Below, in pieces: positions 43,483-50,427 of a stretch of 64,000 nucleotides of DNA; position 1 is the stretch's first letter; each line of letters starts with the position of its first letter. This stretch comes from Paenibacillus naphthalenovorans (lineage in GTDB: Bacteria > Bacillota > Bacilli > Paenibacillales > NBRC-103111): positions 1-64,000 of the forward strand of contig NZ_FNDY01000025.1 in the NCBI RefSeq assembly GCF_900099895.1, given 5' to 3'. Position numbers and translations under genes: made by a program. The notes under the pieces are model-generated. The model made no database searches. It saw nothing but the letters and a program-made list of their open reading frames with translations, and had not been told where the DNA came from.

Positions 43483-44259
43483 ATGTCCAATTTGACGCTT
43501 AAAAAAGAAAACGGAATTGCAGAAATTCACCTTCATATCAATAAAACGAACTCTTACGGCCTGGAGTTCTACAAAGAGCTGAACGCCGCGATTGACGAAA
43601 TCCGTTTCGATTCATCCATTAAAGTTGCGATTCTCATGAGCGATGTACCGAAGTTTTTCTCTGCGGGAGCGGATATTAACTTCTTGAAGGCGGCTGAACC
43701 CCGTTACAAAACCCAGTTCTGCTTATTCTGCAACGAGACACTGGATAAAATGGCGCGTTCTCCACAAATTTTCATTGCTTGCCTTGAAGGGCATACCGTT
43801 GGCGGCGGTCTGGAGATGGCGCTCGGCTGCGACCTTCGCTTTATGGGGGATCAAGCAGGTAAAATCGGTCTGCCGGAAATCTCGCTCGGGGTGCTCGCCG
43901 GAACCGGCGGAACGCAGCGCTTGGCGCGTCTGATCGGCTTCTCCCGCGCGCTGGACATGAATATCACAGGCAAAACGATCTCGCCGCAGGAGGCGCTTGA
44001 CATCGGGCTGGTCAATGACGTATTCCCGCAGGAGCAAACGCGCGAAAAAGTGCTTGAGTATGCCGGAAAAATCGTCAACAGCGCATCCTACGCTGCAGCC
44101 AACATCAAGCTTTCCATCATGAATGGGAAGGAAATGCCGCTGAATGTGGCGATTCGTTACGAAGGCGAGCTGCAAAATCTGCTCTTCCGTTCCGACGATG
44201 CCAAAGAAGGCTTGAGCGCTTTTCTGGAAAAACGGGAAGCCAACTGGATTGGTGCATAG
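43483..44259 (+). CDS. Enoyl-CoA hydratase 2, close paralogue of the 23004 gene
   Basis: A 258-residue crotonase with the same catalytic segments as its paralogue (FSAGADINF, GGGLEMAL, GLPEISLG). It lacks the paralogue's N-terminal extension, starting MSNLTLKKENG. About 95% of residues are shared, and bases 43828-43919 are identical to 23373-23464. AGGAGG precedes ATG 43483. It lies in direct orientation to the first copy 20.5 kb away and ends this transcription unit, with a strong terminator following. Confidence 0.92.
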   Translation: MSNLTLKKENGIAEIHLHINKTNSYGLEFYKELNAAIDEIRFDSSIKVAILMSDVPKFFSAGADINFLKAAEPRYKTQFCLFCNETLDKMARSPQIFIACLEGHTVGGGLEMALGCDLRFMGDQAGKIGLPEISLGVLAGTGGTQRLARLIGFSRALDMNITGKTISPQEALDIGLVNDVFPQEQTREKVLEYAGKIVNSASYAAANIKLSIMNGKEMPLNVAIRYEGELQNLLFRSDDAKEGLSAFLEKREANWIGA

Positions 44260-44278
44260 AACGAATTCAACTTGTATT

Positions 44279-44318
44279 GCGATATCGGCTGCCGTATGGC
44301 CGATATCGCCATTTTTTT
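44279..44318 (+). terminator. Strong terminator after ech2
   Basis: A perfect 11-bp stem GCGATATCGGC/GCCGATATCGC with a 9-base loop, followed by seven T. It splits the downstream block from paaY, unless read-through occurs. Confidence 0.85.
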
Positions 44319-44336
44319 AAAGGCAGGTGTTCCACT

Positions 44337-44873
44337 TTGATTCTGGCATTTAACGGGAAACAACCGAAGATCGCGGGCACTGCGTTTATTGCTCCTAATG
44401 CAACGATTATCGGCGATGTTACGATTGAAGACGGAGCGAGCATCTGGTTTGGCGCCGTGCTCCGGGGGGATTGCGGGCCGATCGTGGTAGGGGCGGGAAC
44501 CAGTGTGCAGGATAATTGCGTCATCCATATGACCAATAGCGGTACCTTCATCGGGGAGGATGTTACCGTCGGACACGGCGCTATACTGCACAACTGCCGT
44601 ATTGGCCGTAAATCCGTTATCGGGATGAATTCGGTCGTCCTGGATGATGCGGAGATCGGGGAAGAATCCGTTGTCGCGGCGGGCAGCATTGTGACCCCTA
44701 GAACCGTATTTCCGCCGCGTATATTGATTACCGGCAATCCCGCCCGGAAGAAAAAAGACATTGAAGGCTCTTCTCTCTGGTGGGTCCAGGAAGCGTCGAA
44801 GGTGTACAAGGACTTGACGAAGCAATATCACAGCCAAGGAATCGGCATATGGAAAGAGGAGGATCAAGGATGA
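44337..44873 (+). CDS. paaY: Hexapeptide-repeat protein PaaY (gamma-carbonic-anhydrase-like)
   Basis: A 178-residue left-handed beta-helix protein. Hexapeptide repeats run from AFIAPNATIIGDVTI near residue 18 to VIGMNSVVLDDAEIGEESVV. The trimer metal-site histidines are likely in CVIHMTN and VGHGAILHNC. PaaY of other bacteria is a thioesterase that removes dead-end CoA esters in phenylacetate degradation. TTG 44337 has AAAGGCAGGTG upstream and is the first sensible start after the terminator. The end overlaps ech3 by four bases. Confidence 0.87.
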   Translation: MILAFNGKQPKIAGTAFIAPNATIIGDVTIEDGASIWFGAVLRGDCGPIVVGAGTSVQDNCVIHMTNSGTFIGEDVTVGHGAILHNCRIGRKSVIGMNSVVLDDAEIGEESVVAAGSIVTPRTVFPPRILITGNPARKKKDIEGSSLWWVQEASKVYKDLTKQYHSQGIGIWKEEDQG

Positions 44874-45655
44874 ACCCAAAGCCAATCGTATGGGAGCAGC
44901 ATGGACATATCGGCTGCATCAAACTGAACAGGCCCGATGAATTAAACACATTTCATTATGAAGCGCTCGTCAGTCTGGGGGAGATCATTGAAGAAATCGA
45001 GCAAAATCCCCGGGATATACGTGCGGTTATCGTTTCGGGAGAGGGCCGCGCTTTCTGTGCCGGAGCCGATTTGAAGGAGCGCCGAACCTTAAATGAGCAG
45101 CAGGTTCGGCGAAATGTAAGAAAAATCCGCGACGTTTTTTCGGCGTTGGGGCGATTGCCGCAGCCGACCATTGCCGCCATCAACGGTTTTGCTTTCGGCG
45201 GCGGGTTTGAACTGGCGCTGGCCTGCGATTTTCGATTCGCTGTCAAAGGCGTGCTCATGGGACTGACCGAAGTGAGCCTGGGGATCATTCCCGGAGCGGG
45301 AGGAACGCAGCGTTTGCCCAGGCTGATCGGACCGTCCAAAGCGAAAGAACTCATCCTTACCGCCCGCAAAATCAGTTCCGAAGAGGCGCTGGATTTAGGT
45401 ATTTTAAACGGTCTCGCCGAGGATCGGGAGCAGCTTCTGGAGATGTGCGAGCGGCTTGCAAACGAAATGCTGGCCAATGCTCCTCTTGCCGTTTATCAAG
45501 CTAAATATGCAATCGACCGGGGCTTGGGCGTTGACCTGCAGACCGGTCTGGATCTGGAATCCAAAGCGTACGAGGTCATCATCCCGACCAAAGACCGGAT
45601 CGAGGCGCTGGAAGCGTTCCGCGAGAAGAGAAAGCCCAGGTTTACCGGTGAATAA
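44870..45655 (+). CDS. Enoyl-CoA hydratase 3 (PaaF/PaaG-like crotonase)
   Basis: A 261-residue crotonase with FCAGADLKER near residue 63, AFGGGFELALACDF near 106 and GLTEVSLGIIPGAGGTQRLPR near 130, so both catalytic glutamates are present. It is clearly separate from the ech1/ech2 pair. ATG 44870 follows AGGAGG and overlaps paaY. It could do the hydration or isomerisation steps of PaaF or PaaG; the sequence alone does not decide. Confidence 0.9.
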   Translation: MNPKPIVWEQHGHIGCIKLNRPDELNTFHYEALVSLGEIIEEIEQNPRDIRAVIVSGEGRAFCAGADLKERRTLNEQQVRRNVRKIRDVFSALGRLPQPTIAAINGFAFGGGFELALACDFRFAVKGVLMGLTEVSLGIIPGAGGTQRLPRLIGPSKAKELILTARKISSEEALDLGILNGLAEDREQLLEMCERLANEMLANAPLAVYQAKYAIDRGLGVDLQTGLDLESKAYEVIIPTKDRIEALEAFREKRKPRFTGE

Positions 45656-45689
45656 TTCAATATACAAGAAGCATTGAGGTGTGTCCATC

Positions 45690-46670
45690 ATGTCCAGAGC
45701 CAGGGTTAGCGGAGTGGGATCTTATGTCCCGGAAAACATACTGACGAATAGTGAGCTGGAGAAGATCGTAGATACTTCAGACGATTGGATAGTGGAGCGT
45801 ACCGGCATCTCCGAAAGAAGGATTGCATCGCCTGATCAGGCTACTTCGGATCTGGCCTTTTTTGCGGCGGCGGAGGCGATCGGGGATGCCGGGCTGCAGG
45901 CCTCCGACATCGACCTGATCATTGTGGCTACGGAAACTCCCGATCATCCTTTCCCGCCGGTCGCTTGTCAGCTTCAGCATCGGTTAGGGTGCCGCAGCAT
46001 TGCAGCGTTCGATGTTCATCTCGCCTGTACCGGATTTATTGCCGCTTTGCATGTTGCGGAGAAGTTCATCAAATCCGGGTCATGCAGGCATGCTCTGGTG
46101 GTCGGCGCCGATACGTTATCCAGAATTACAGATTACACGGACCGCTCCACTTGTATTTTGTTCTCCGACGGCGCCGGAGCTTTTGTGCTGTCTGCCGGTG
46201 ATGAAGCCTCCCCGGATGGCATTATTCATTCCGCGATTCATTCGAACGGAGAATATTTTGATGCGGCGATCGTACCGGGAGGGGGCAGCAGGCATCCTCA
46301 GCCGCACAGTGAGGAAACCAAATACAAGATTTTGATGAACGGCAACAGGATCTTCCGGCTTGCCGTAACACTCATGAGCCAAAGCATTAAAGAGACGCTG
46401 GAGCACAGCGGCTTGACTTTGGATCAGGTGGACTGGGTGATTCCTCATCAAGCCAATCAGAGGATTATTGACGCCGTCGGAAGAACCCTGGACGTTCCGC
46501 ACGAGAAGATGATCAGCACGATCCGATATTACGGAAATAACTCGGCGGCTACGGTCCCGCTGGCTATGGATCATTCCGTCAAAACGGGCAAAATCAAACG
46601 CGGCGATATGGTGGCGATGGCCGCTTTCGGCGGAGGATTGGGCTGGGGATCCGCGTTATTGAAATACTAG
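45690..46670 (+). CDS. 3-oxoacyl-ACP synthase III-like enzyme (FabH family)
   Basis: A 326-residue KASIII protein with the triad Cys113 in HLACTGF, His in IPHQANQRI near 247 and Asn in YGNNSAAT near 277. E. coli FabH reads GNTSAAS at the last site. Normal FabH condenses acetyl-CoA with malonyl-ACP, but relatives make or break other C-C or ester bonds with acyl-CoA. Its place at the end of a catabolic operon, beginning 34 bases after ech3, suggests a pathway role or a dedicated lipid link. ATG 45690 is preceded by GAGGTG. Confidence 0.88.
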   Translation: MSRARVSGVGSYVPENILTNSELEKIVDTSDDWIVERTGISERRIASPDQATSDLAFFAAAEAIGDAGLQASDIDLIIVATETPDHPFPPVACQLQHRLGCRSIAAFDVHLACTGFIAALHVAEKFIKSGSCRHALVVGADTLSRITDYTDRSTCILFSDGAGAFVLSAGDEASPDGIIHSAIHSNGEYFDAAIVPGGGSRHPQPHSEETKYKILMNGNRIFRLAVTLMSQSIKETLEHSGLTLDQVDWVIPHQANQRIIDAVGRTLDVPHEKMISTIRYYGNNSAATVPLAMDHSVKTGKIKRGDMVAMAAFGGGLGWGSALLKY

Positions 46671-46733
46671 AGGTGCGGCGGGCATTCGAACGTTATCATT
46701 CTTCATCACATGCCGGTGAAGAGATATACTGAT

Positions 46734-47057
46734 TTAAGGATGTTCTATTTTTTGCAGGATACACGCGATAAGTTCGTCCATATCTTTGGCAACGCACAAC
46801 GCATCATTTACTGCAAGAAGATGCCGGTGTTCGCATATCATGCACAGCTTCATGCAATTCGTTGCTTGCAAACTATAGTCGTGCTTATCTGCTTCCAGTA
46901 AAGCCTTGATTTGATCTGTATGCCGTCTCACTTCATTGCGGTAACAATAATATAATCGATTGCACAAGCGGATCACATCCTTGTTCAGGAAACAAAAGCC
47001 GCCTTCGGTGCGCTGAAAATCAGCGTAACAGAGATCTGACGGCGATGGCCTTGGCAA
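46734..47057 (-). CDS. Probable DUF1450-like small cysteine protein
   Basis: A 107-residue frame whose C-terminal part (TNCMKLCMICEHRHLLAVND, then MDELIACILQKIE) resembles the DUF1450 (YuzB-like) family pattern C-x4-C-x2-C...FALVNG...PEEL. FCFLNKDVIRLC near residue 21 fits the family start. The only sensible start is TTG 47057, which lies inside an 8-bp inverted repeat (CAAGGGTT/AACCCTTG, 47055-47073), so the gene may be weakly expressed or decayed. It has no clear tie to its neighbours. Confidence 0.45.
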   Translation of the reverse strand: MPRPSPSDLCYADFQRTEGGFCFLNKDVIRLCNRLYYCYRNEVRRHTDQIKALLEADKHDYSLQATNCMKLCMICEHRHLLAVNDALCVAKDMDELIACILQKIEHP

Positions 47058-47101
47058 GGGTTCCCAACCCTTGTCATGTAGTCGTTTTTTTCATGGAACA
47101 T

Positions 47102-47160
47102 AAGAGCCGTCCCTCGGTCATCCAGTTACTCCATCAGGTTGACTTATGGGACAGCCCCTT
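47102..47160 (-). repeat. Hairpin repeat, copy 2
   Basis: Read on the minus strand, AAGGGGCTGTCCC pairs with GGGACGGCTCTT. The arms and the ATAAGTC loop start match copy 1 at 20784-20826, but the loop is longer. It lies just downstream of the amidohydrolase gene and may end its transcript. Confidence 0.6.
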
Positions 47161-47172
47161 CTTCCTTTCTTT

Positions 47173-48447
47173 TTATGCGCCTTGAACTTGTCTGATTGGA
47201 AGCTTGTTCACTATATAGGCTCCGTCCTTCATGACCACATGGAGTTTGTCATGATCCTGGAGTATGGAGATATTATCGAGCGGGTTACCGTCTACGACCA
47301 GAATATCGGCAAGCTTACCCGCCTCAATCGTTCCGATTTTATCCTCCATCAGCATAACCTGGCCGCCGTATTTCGTGGCGGAGACAATGGCATCCATGGG
47401 CGTCATCCCGACCAGTTTGACAAAGTGTTCGAGATCCCGGGCATAGCCGCCGTGAGGGCACCATTTAAATCCATAGTCGCCGCCCGGCAATATTCGAACT
47501 CCGGCTTTGTAAAGGCGATTCATATTCGACAAGGCAATTTCCAATCCTTCCTTGTATCCGGTTGCATCTATAGCTTCCTGGCCGAAATATTGGGCCCCAT
47601 GCTCTAATGTGGAGACAAGCCAGTTCAATGCGGGGACTACGAATAAACGGTTCTTATGTTCAACAAGCATTTCAAACGCTTCATCATCGATGAAATCGGC
47701 ATGTCCGATAATGTCTACCCCGGCTTCTACACAAATCTTCACGGAATCGGATGAACGCGCATGAGTATATACCCGTTTTCCTCTGGCGTGCGCTTCTTCG
47801 ACCGCTGCCCGTACTTCCTTCAACGTATAGAGCGTCATTTCACTCCGGGCGTGCGGAGTCAGACTCTCGCCGCTTACATTCAGCTTAACCAGATCGGCTC
47901 CTTCCTTGAGCAAGCTTCTTACGGTTCGCCGAACCGCATCCTCGCCATCGGCAAAAATAGAGAGACCGGAAACATGGACATGATTCGGATGCAGATCGAC
48001 AAAGCTTCCGGTTGCGGAAATCTCGGCTCCATTGGCCAGCATCCGGGGCCCGACAATCAGCCCCTGATTAATGGCATCCCGAAGGGCAATGTCTACCCGT
48101 CCTCTCGCGGCAGCGCTTACACAAGAAGTAAAACCGCTTTTAATCATCGTTTGAGCGTTTAAATAACAACCAAGCATGGTTTCCTCAAGAGGTTTGAAAT
48201 CGATATCTTGAATATAAAGGGAGTTTTGCCATGTGAAGTGGGTGTGGGCTTCTGTCATACCGGGCATGATGGTTTTGCCGTCCAGTTCAATCACGTCGAC
48301 ATCGGCCGGATCGTAATGGACGGGAAGAGAAAGATGAGTGCCTATCGAGGTGATTTGATGGCCTTCAATCAGGACATCCATTCCCGCCTGCGCATCTTTT
48401 CCCGTACCATCGATTAATAAACCGTTGCGGAGCAATACAGCTTTCAT
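47173..48447 (-). CDS. Metal-dependent amidohydrolase (imidazolonepropionase-like)
   Basis: A 424-residue amidohydrolase. The metal site HTHFTW follows GKTIMPGMTEA near residue 60; later ligands are the Lys/His region VKLNVSGES, YTHARSSDS and IIGHADFID, and the Asp in LPGGDYGFKW. The C-terminal part returns to the beta-sandwich (GTIEAGKLADILVVDGNPL). ATG 48447 follows AAAGGGG; an upstream in-frame start is less likely. It lies 72 bases after the hydrolase gene on the same strand and is probably in the same GntR-controlled transcript. It should cleave an amide or lactam; substrate unknown. Confidence 0.88.
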   Translation of the reverse strand: MKAVLLRNGLLIDGTGKDAQAGMDVLIEGHQITSIGTHLSLPVHYDPADVDVIELDGKTIMPGMTEAHTHFTWQNSLYIQDIDFKPLEETMLGCYLNAQTMIKSGFTSCVSAAARGRVDIALRDAINQGLIVGPRMLANGAEISATGSFVDLHPNHVHVSGLSIFADGEDAVRRTVRSLLKEGADLVKLNVSGESLTPHARSEMTLYTLKEVRAAVEEAHARGKRVYTHARSSDSVKICVEAGVDIIGHADFIDDEAFEMLVEHKNRLFVVPALNWLVSTLEHGAQYFGQEAIDATGYKEGLEIALSNMNRLYKAGVRILPGGDYGFKWCPHGGYARDLEHFVKLVGMTPMDAIVSATKYGGQVMLMEDKIGTIEAGKLADILVVDGNPLDNISILQDHDKLHVVMKDGAYIVNKLPIRQVQGA

Positions 48448-48519
48448 ATTTGTAACCCCTTTCATGAAATGGAATAGCATGCGAATGAGATTTTATTCTT
48501 ACAATCAGGGAAACCGGCA

Positions 48520-49299
48520 TTAAAGTGTGGACAGGAAATTGAGAAGGCTTTTGTTGACGGCATCAGGCATTTCGATCGTAGCCCAATGTCCGCAATTCGG
48601 TATAATTTCCAGCTGCGCTCTGGGGAAACGCCGGCTCATGAGCTTTGACATCGAAAGAGGACTCACCTTATCCTCATCACCGACAATAAGCAGAACGGGG
48701 GCCTCGACTTTGGAGTGGTCGATCGCCTGCGCTTGGGCGAGCGCTCTGCAGGAAGCCGCATACGCTTCCGGATGATTGCGCAGCAGCAGATCCTTGGCCA
48801 ATCCGATTAAAGCGCTGTTCGTATGCTTGGAATAGGAAGAGAAACCGCCTTCGATAATGGCATCGGCAACAGCGTCCATTCCATTGGTACGGACCACATC
48901 GGAGCGATCGTAAATTCCTTTCCTGGCCGCCTCCGAGGGCTCGGTAAAACCTCCTACGAGCGTCAGACTTTTGACCATGTGCGGATAGGAGACCGCAAAA
49001 TGCTGAACAACAAGGGTTCCCAGCGAATGGCCTGCCAAATGTGCCGCCTCAATGTTTTCGCGCAGCAGCAATTCCTTTAGATCAGAAACCCACAGCTCGA
49101 TCGAATACTCGCACTGTGAAAGACCGGTTCGCCCGGACCCGCGCAAATCGTAGGAAAGCGTTCTATAATACCTAGAGCAAACCGTTGTCTGGCTGTTCCA
49201 GATATGGAGACTGCCTCCCAGGCCGTGGACGAAGACAATGACGTCACCGTCGCCTTTACTTTCATAGTTAACTTTCAAATCATTGACCTGGCCTAACAT
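48520..49299 (-). CDS. Alpha/beta hydrolase (3-oxoadipate enol-lactonase-like)
   Basis: A 259-residue alpha/beta-fold hydrolase. The oxyanion segment is VHGLGGSLHIW near residue 24, the nucleophile Ser is in AGHSLGT near 86, Asp is in VGDEDKVSP near 206 and His is in NCGHWATIE near 234. The general form is like PcaD-type lactonases or C-C hydrolases. ATG 49299 follows GGGGAGG. Its promoter and GntR sites lie at 49331-49406. It should hydrolyse a lactone, ester or C-C bond ahead of the amidohydrolase step. Confidence 0.87.
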   Translation of the reverse strand: MLGQVNDLKVNYESKGDGDVIVFVHGLGGSLHIWNSQTTVCSRYYRTLSYDLRGSGRTGLSQCEYSIELWVSDLKELLLRENIEAAHLAGHSLGTLVVQHFAVSYPHMVKSLTLVGGFTEPSEAARKGIYDRSDVVRTNGMDAVADAIIEGGFSSYSKHTNSALIGLAKDLLLRNHPEAYAASCRALAQAQAIDHSKVEAPVLLIVGDEDKVSPLSMSKLMSRRFPRAQLEIIPNCGHWATIEMPDAVNKSLLNFLSTL

Positions 49300-49330
49300 C
49301 TCATACCTCCCCGAAATCGTATTTTTCAAA

Positions 49331-49345
49331 ATTGGTTATTCCAAA
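49331..49345 (-). promoter_or_regulatory. Second GntR site at the hydrolase promoter
   Basis: ATTGG-TTATT-CCAAA matches ATTGG-N5-CCAAT with one mismatch. It lies 7 bases from the perfect site, between it and the hydrolase start. Confidence 0.5.
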
Positions 49346-49352
49346 ACAACAA

Positions 49353-49367
49353 ATTGGTTTAACCAAT
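49353..49367 (-). promoter_or_regulatory. GntR operator at the hydrolase promoter
   Basis: ATTGGTT-T-AACCAAT is a perfect 15-base palindrome starting 10 bases after the -10 box, so bound repressor would cover the transcription start. Confidence 0.75.
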
Positions 49368-49377
49368 ATCTACCCCT

Positions 49378-49406
49378 ATAGTAAACGACGCCTATCCTTC
49401 CGTCAA
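49378..49406 (-). promoter_or_regulatory. Sigma-A promoter of the hydrolase-amidohydrolase unit
   Basis: On the minus strand TTGACG (49406-49401) and TACTAT (49383-49378) are separated by 17 bases, ahead of the operator. Confidence 0.65.
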
Positions 49407-49407
49407 T

Positions 49408-49452
49408 AAAAAAATAAAAAACAAGCTCCATGACAGAGACATGGCAGCTTGT
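49408..49452 (-). terminator. Terminator of the gntR gene at 49465
   Basis: The arms ACAAGCT-CCATG and CATGG-C-AGCTTGT form a stem with one bulged base, followed on the minus strand by a long T-rich tract. Confidence 0.8.
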
Positions 49453-49464
49453 TTAAGTGAAAAG

Positions 49465-50181
49465 CTATTGTTCCAGCATATTGCTTCTTACCGTTTTTAA
49501 ATGCTCCAAAGCGACAATTTCCGCTCTGCGGGCATCACGTTCGCTTATCGCTTGATAAATTTCAAAATGCTGTGCACTGTATGTTTTCATTCGCTCCGGA
49601 TTTAAGCTCTTTTCTTTCAATGTTCCCCATAGCTTTTCCGAACGAACGTTATTCACGATGTTCATAATGTAAAGGAGAAATGAATTTTTGGAGGAGACGG
49701 CGATCATATGATGAAATTGGCCGTCCAATTGTTCAAATTGGCGAATATCGGCATCTTCTATCGCTTGATTCAACTGATCCATATTTTGTTTTAATTGCTG
49801 TAGATCTTCTTGCGTGGCGCGAAGTGCAGCCAAATGTGCGAGATAGGGTTCGAAGGCCATTCGGACTTCAAACACCTCGGAAGGACTCGTCTGCTTCGAG
49901 ATCTCGGCGAATAAGCCATCCATGCTTGAAAAATTGGCGTTTTTAACGAAGGTTCCTTGTCCGACATGGCTTTCAATGACACCGATGATTTCAAGTGCGC
50001 GCAGGGCTTCCCTGACTGTTGCCCGGCTGGTTTGGAATTTCTCTGCCAGCTCCCGTTCGGAAGGCAAGCGGTTTCCCACTTTTAGCGCGCCTTTTTCTAT
50101 GTGATCTCTGATTTGATTTGCAATTTCAAGAAAAGCTTTATTTTCACCTACAGGAAAAAAGGCAAGTTCAAATTCCGCCAT
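49465..50181 (-). CDS. GntR/FadR-family regulator of the hydrolase and FAH genes
   Basis: A 238-residue regulator with an N-terminal GntR winged helix (NRLPSERELAEKFQTSRATV near residue 37, then REALRALEIIGVIESHVGQGTF) and a C-terminal FCD domain (RMAFEPYLAHLAALRAT; DGQFHHMIAVSSKN with metal-binding Asp and His). ATG 50181 has GGGGAGA upstream. It has its own promoter and terminator. Matching palindromes at the divergent FAH promoter and at the downstream hydrolase promoter suggest it represses both, released by a pathway acid. Confidence 0.92.
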   Translation of the reverse strand: MAEFELAFFPVGENKAFLEIANQIRDHIEKGALKVGNRLPSERELAEKFQTSRATVREALRALEIIGVIESHVGQGTFVKNANFSSMDGLFAEISKQTSPSEVFEVRMAFEPYLAHLAALRATQEDLQQLKQNMDQLNQAIEDADIRQFEQLDGQFHHMIAVSSKNSFLLYIMNIVNNVRSEKLWGTLKEKSLNPERMKTYSAQHFEIYQAISERDARRAEIVALEHLKTVRSNMLEQ

Positions 50182-50196
50182 TACATAGTCTCCCCT

Positions 50197-50211
50197 CATG
50201 GTCTTACCAAT
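50197..50211 (-). promoter_or_regulatory. Partial GntR site before its own gene
   Basis: On the minus strand ATTGG-TAAGA-CCATG agrees with ATTGG-N5-CCAAT except for the last two bases. It lies in the leader of the gntR gene and would allow self-control. Confidence 0.4.
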
Positions 50212-50250
50212 GATGCTTTCAAATGAGTCCGGTTATTGAAATAATTATTA

Positions 50251-50280
50251 ATTATATCTATAGTATGATCCTATCGTCAA
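50251..50280 (-). promoter_or_regulatory. Sigma-A promoter of the gntR gene
   Basis: On the minus strand TTGACG (50280-50275) and a perfect TATAAT (50256-50251) are separated by 18 bases. Confidence 0.7.
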
Positions 50281-50323
50281 TTCGCTATAAGCAGCAAACG
50301 ATTTGAATTTATATAAAAGACGC

Positions 50324-50353
50324 TTGACTAAAAGCGGGGGAATGCTCTAAGAT
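50324..50353 (+). promoter_or_regulatory. Sigma-A promoter of the FAH gene
   Basis: TTGACT (50324) and TAAGAT (50348) are separated by 18 bases. The GntR operator starts 11 bases downstream. Confidence 0.6.
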
Positions 50354-50364
50354 ATGAATACATT

Positions 50365-50379
50365 ATTGGTTAGGCCAAT
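50365..50379 (+). promoter_or_regulatory. GntR operator at the FAH promoter
   Basis: ATTGG-TTAGG-CCAAT is a palindrome of the same form and the same distance from -10 as the hydrolase operator. A further ATTGG half site follows at about 50386. Confidence 0.7.
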
Positions 50380-50427
50380 TGTACGATTGGCCGCTCGACT
50401 ATGATTAAAGACCAGGGAGGATTTAGC

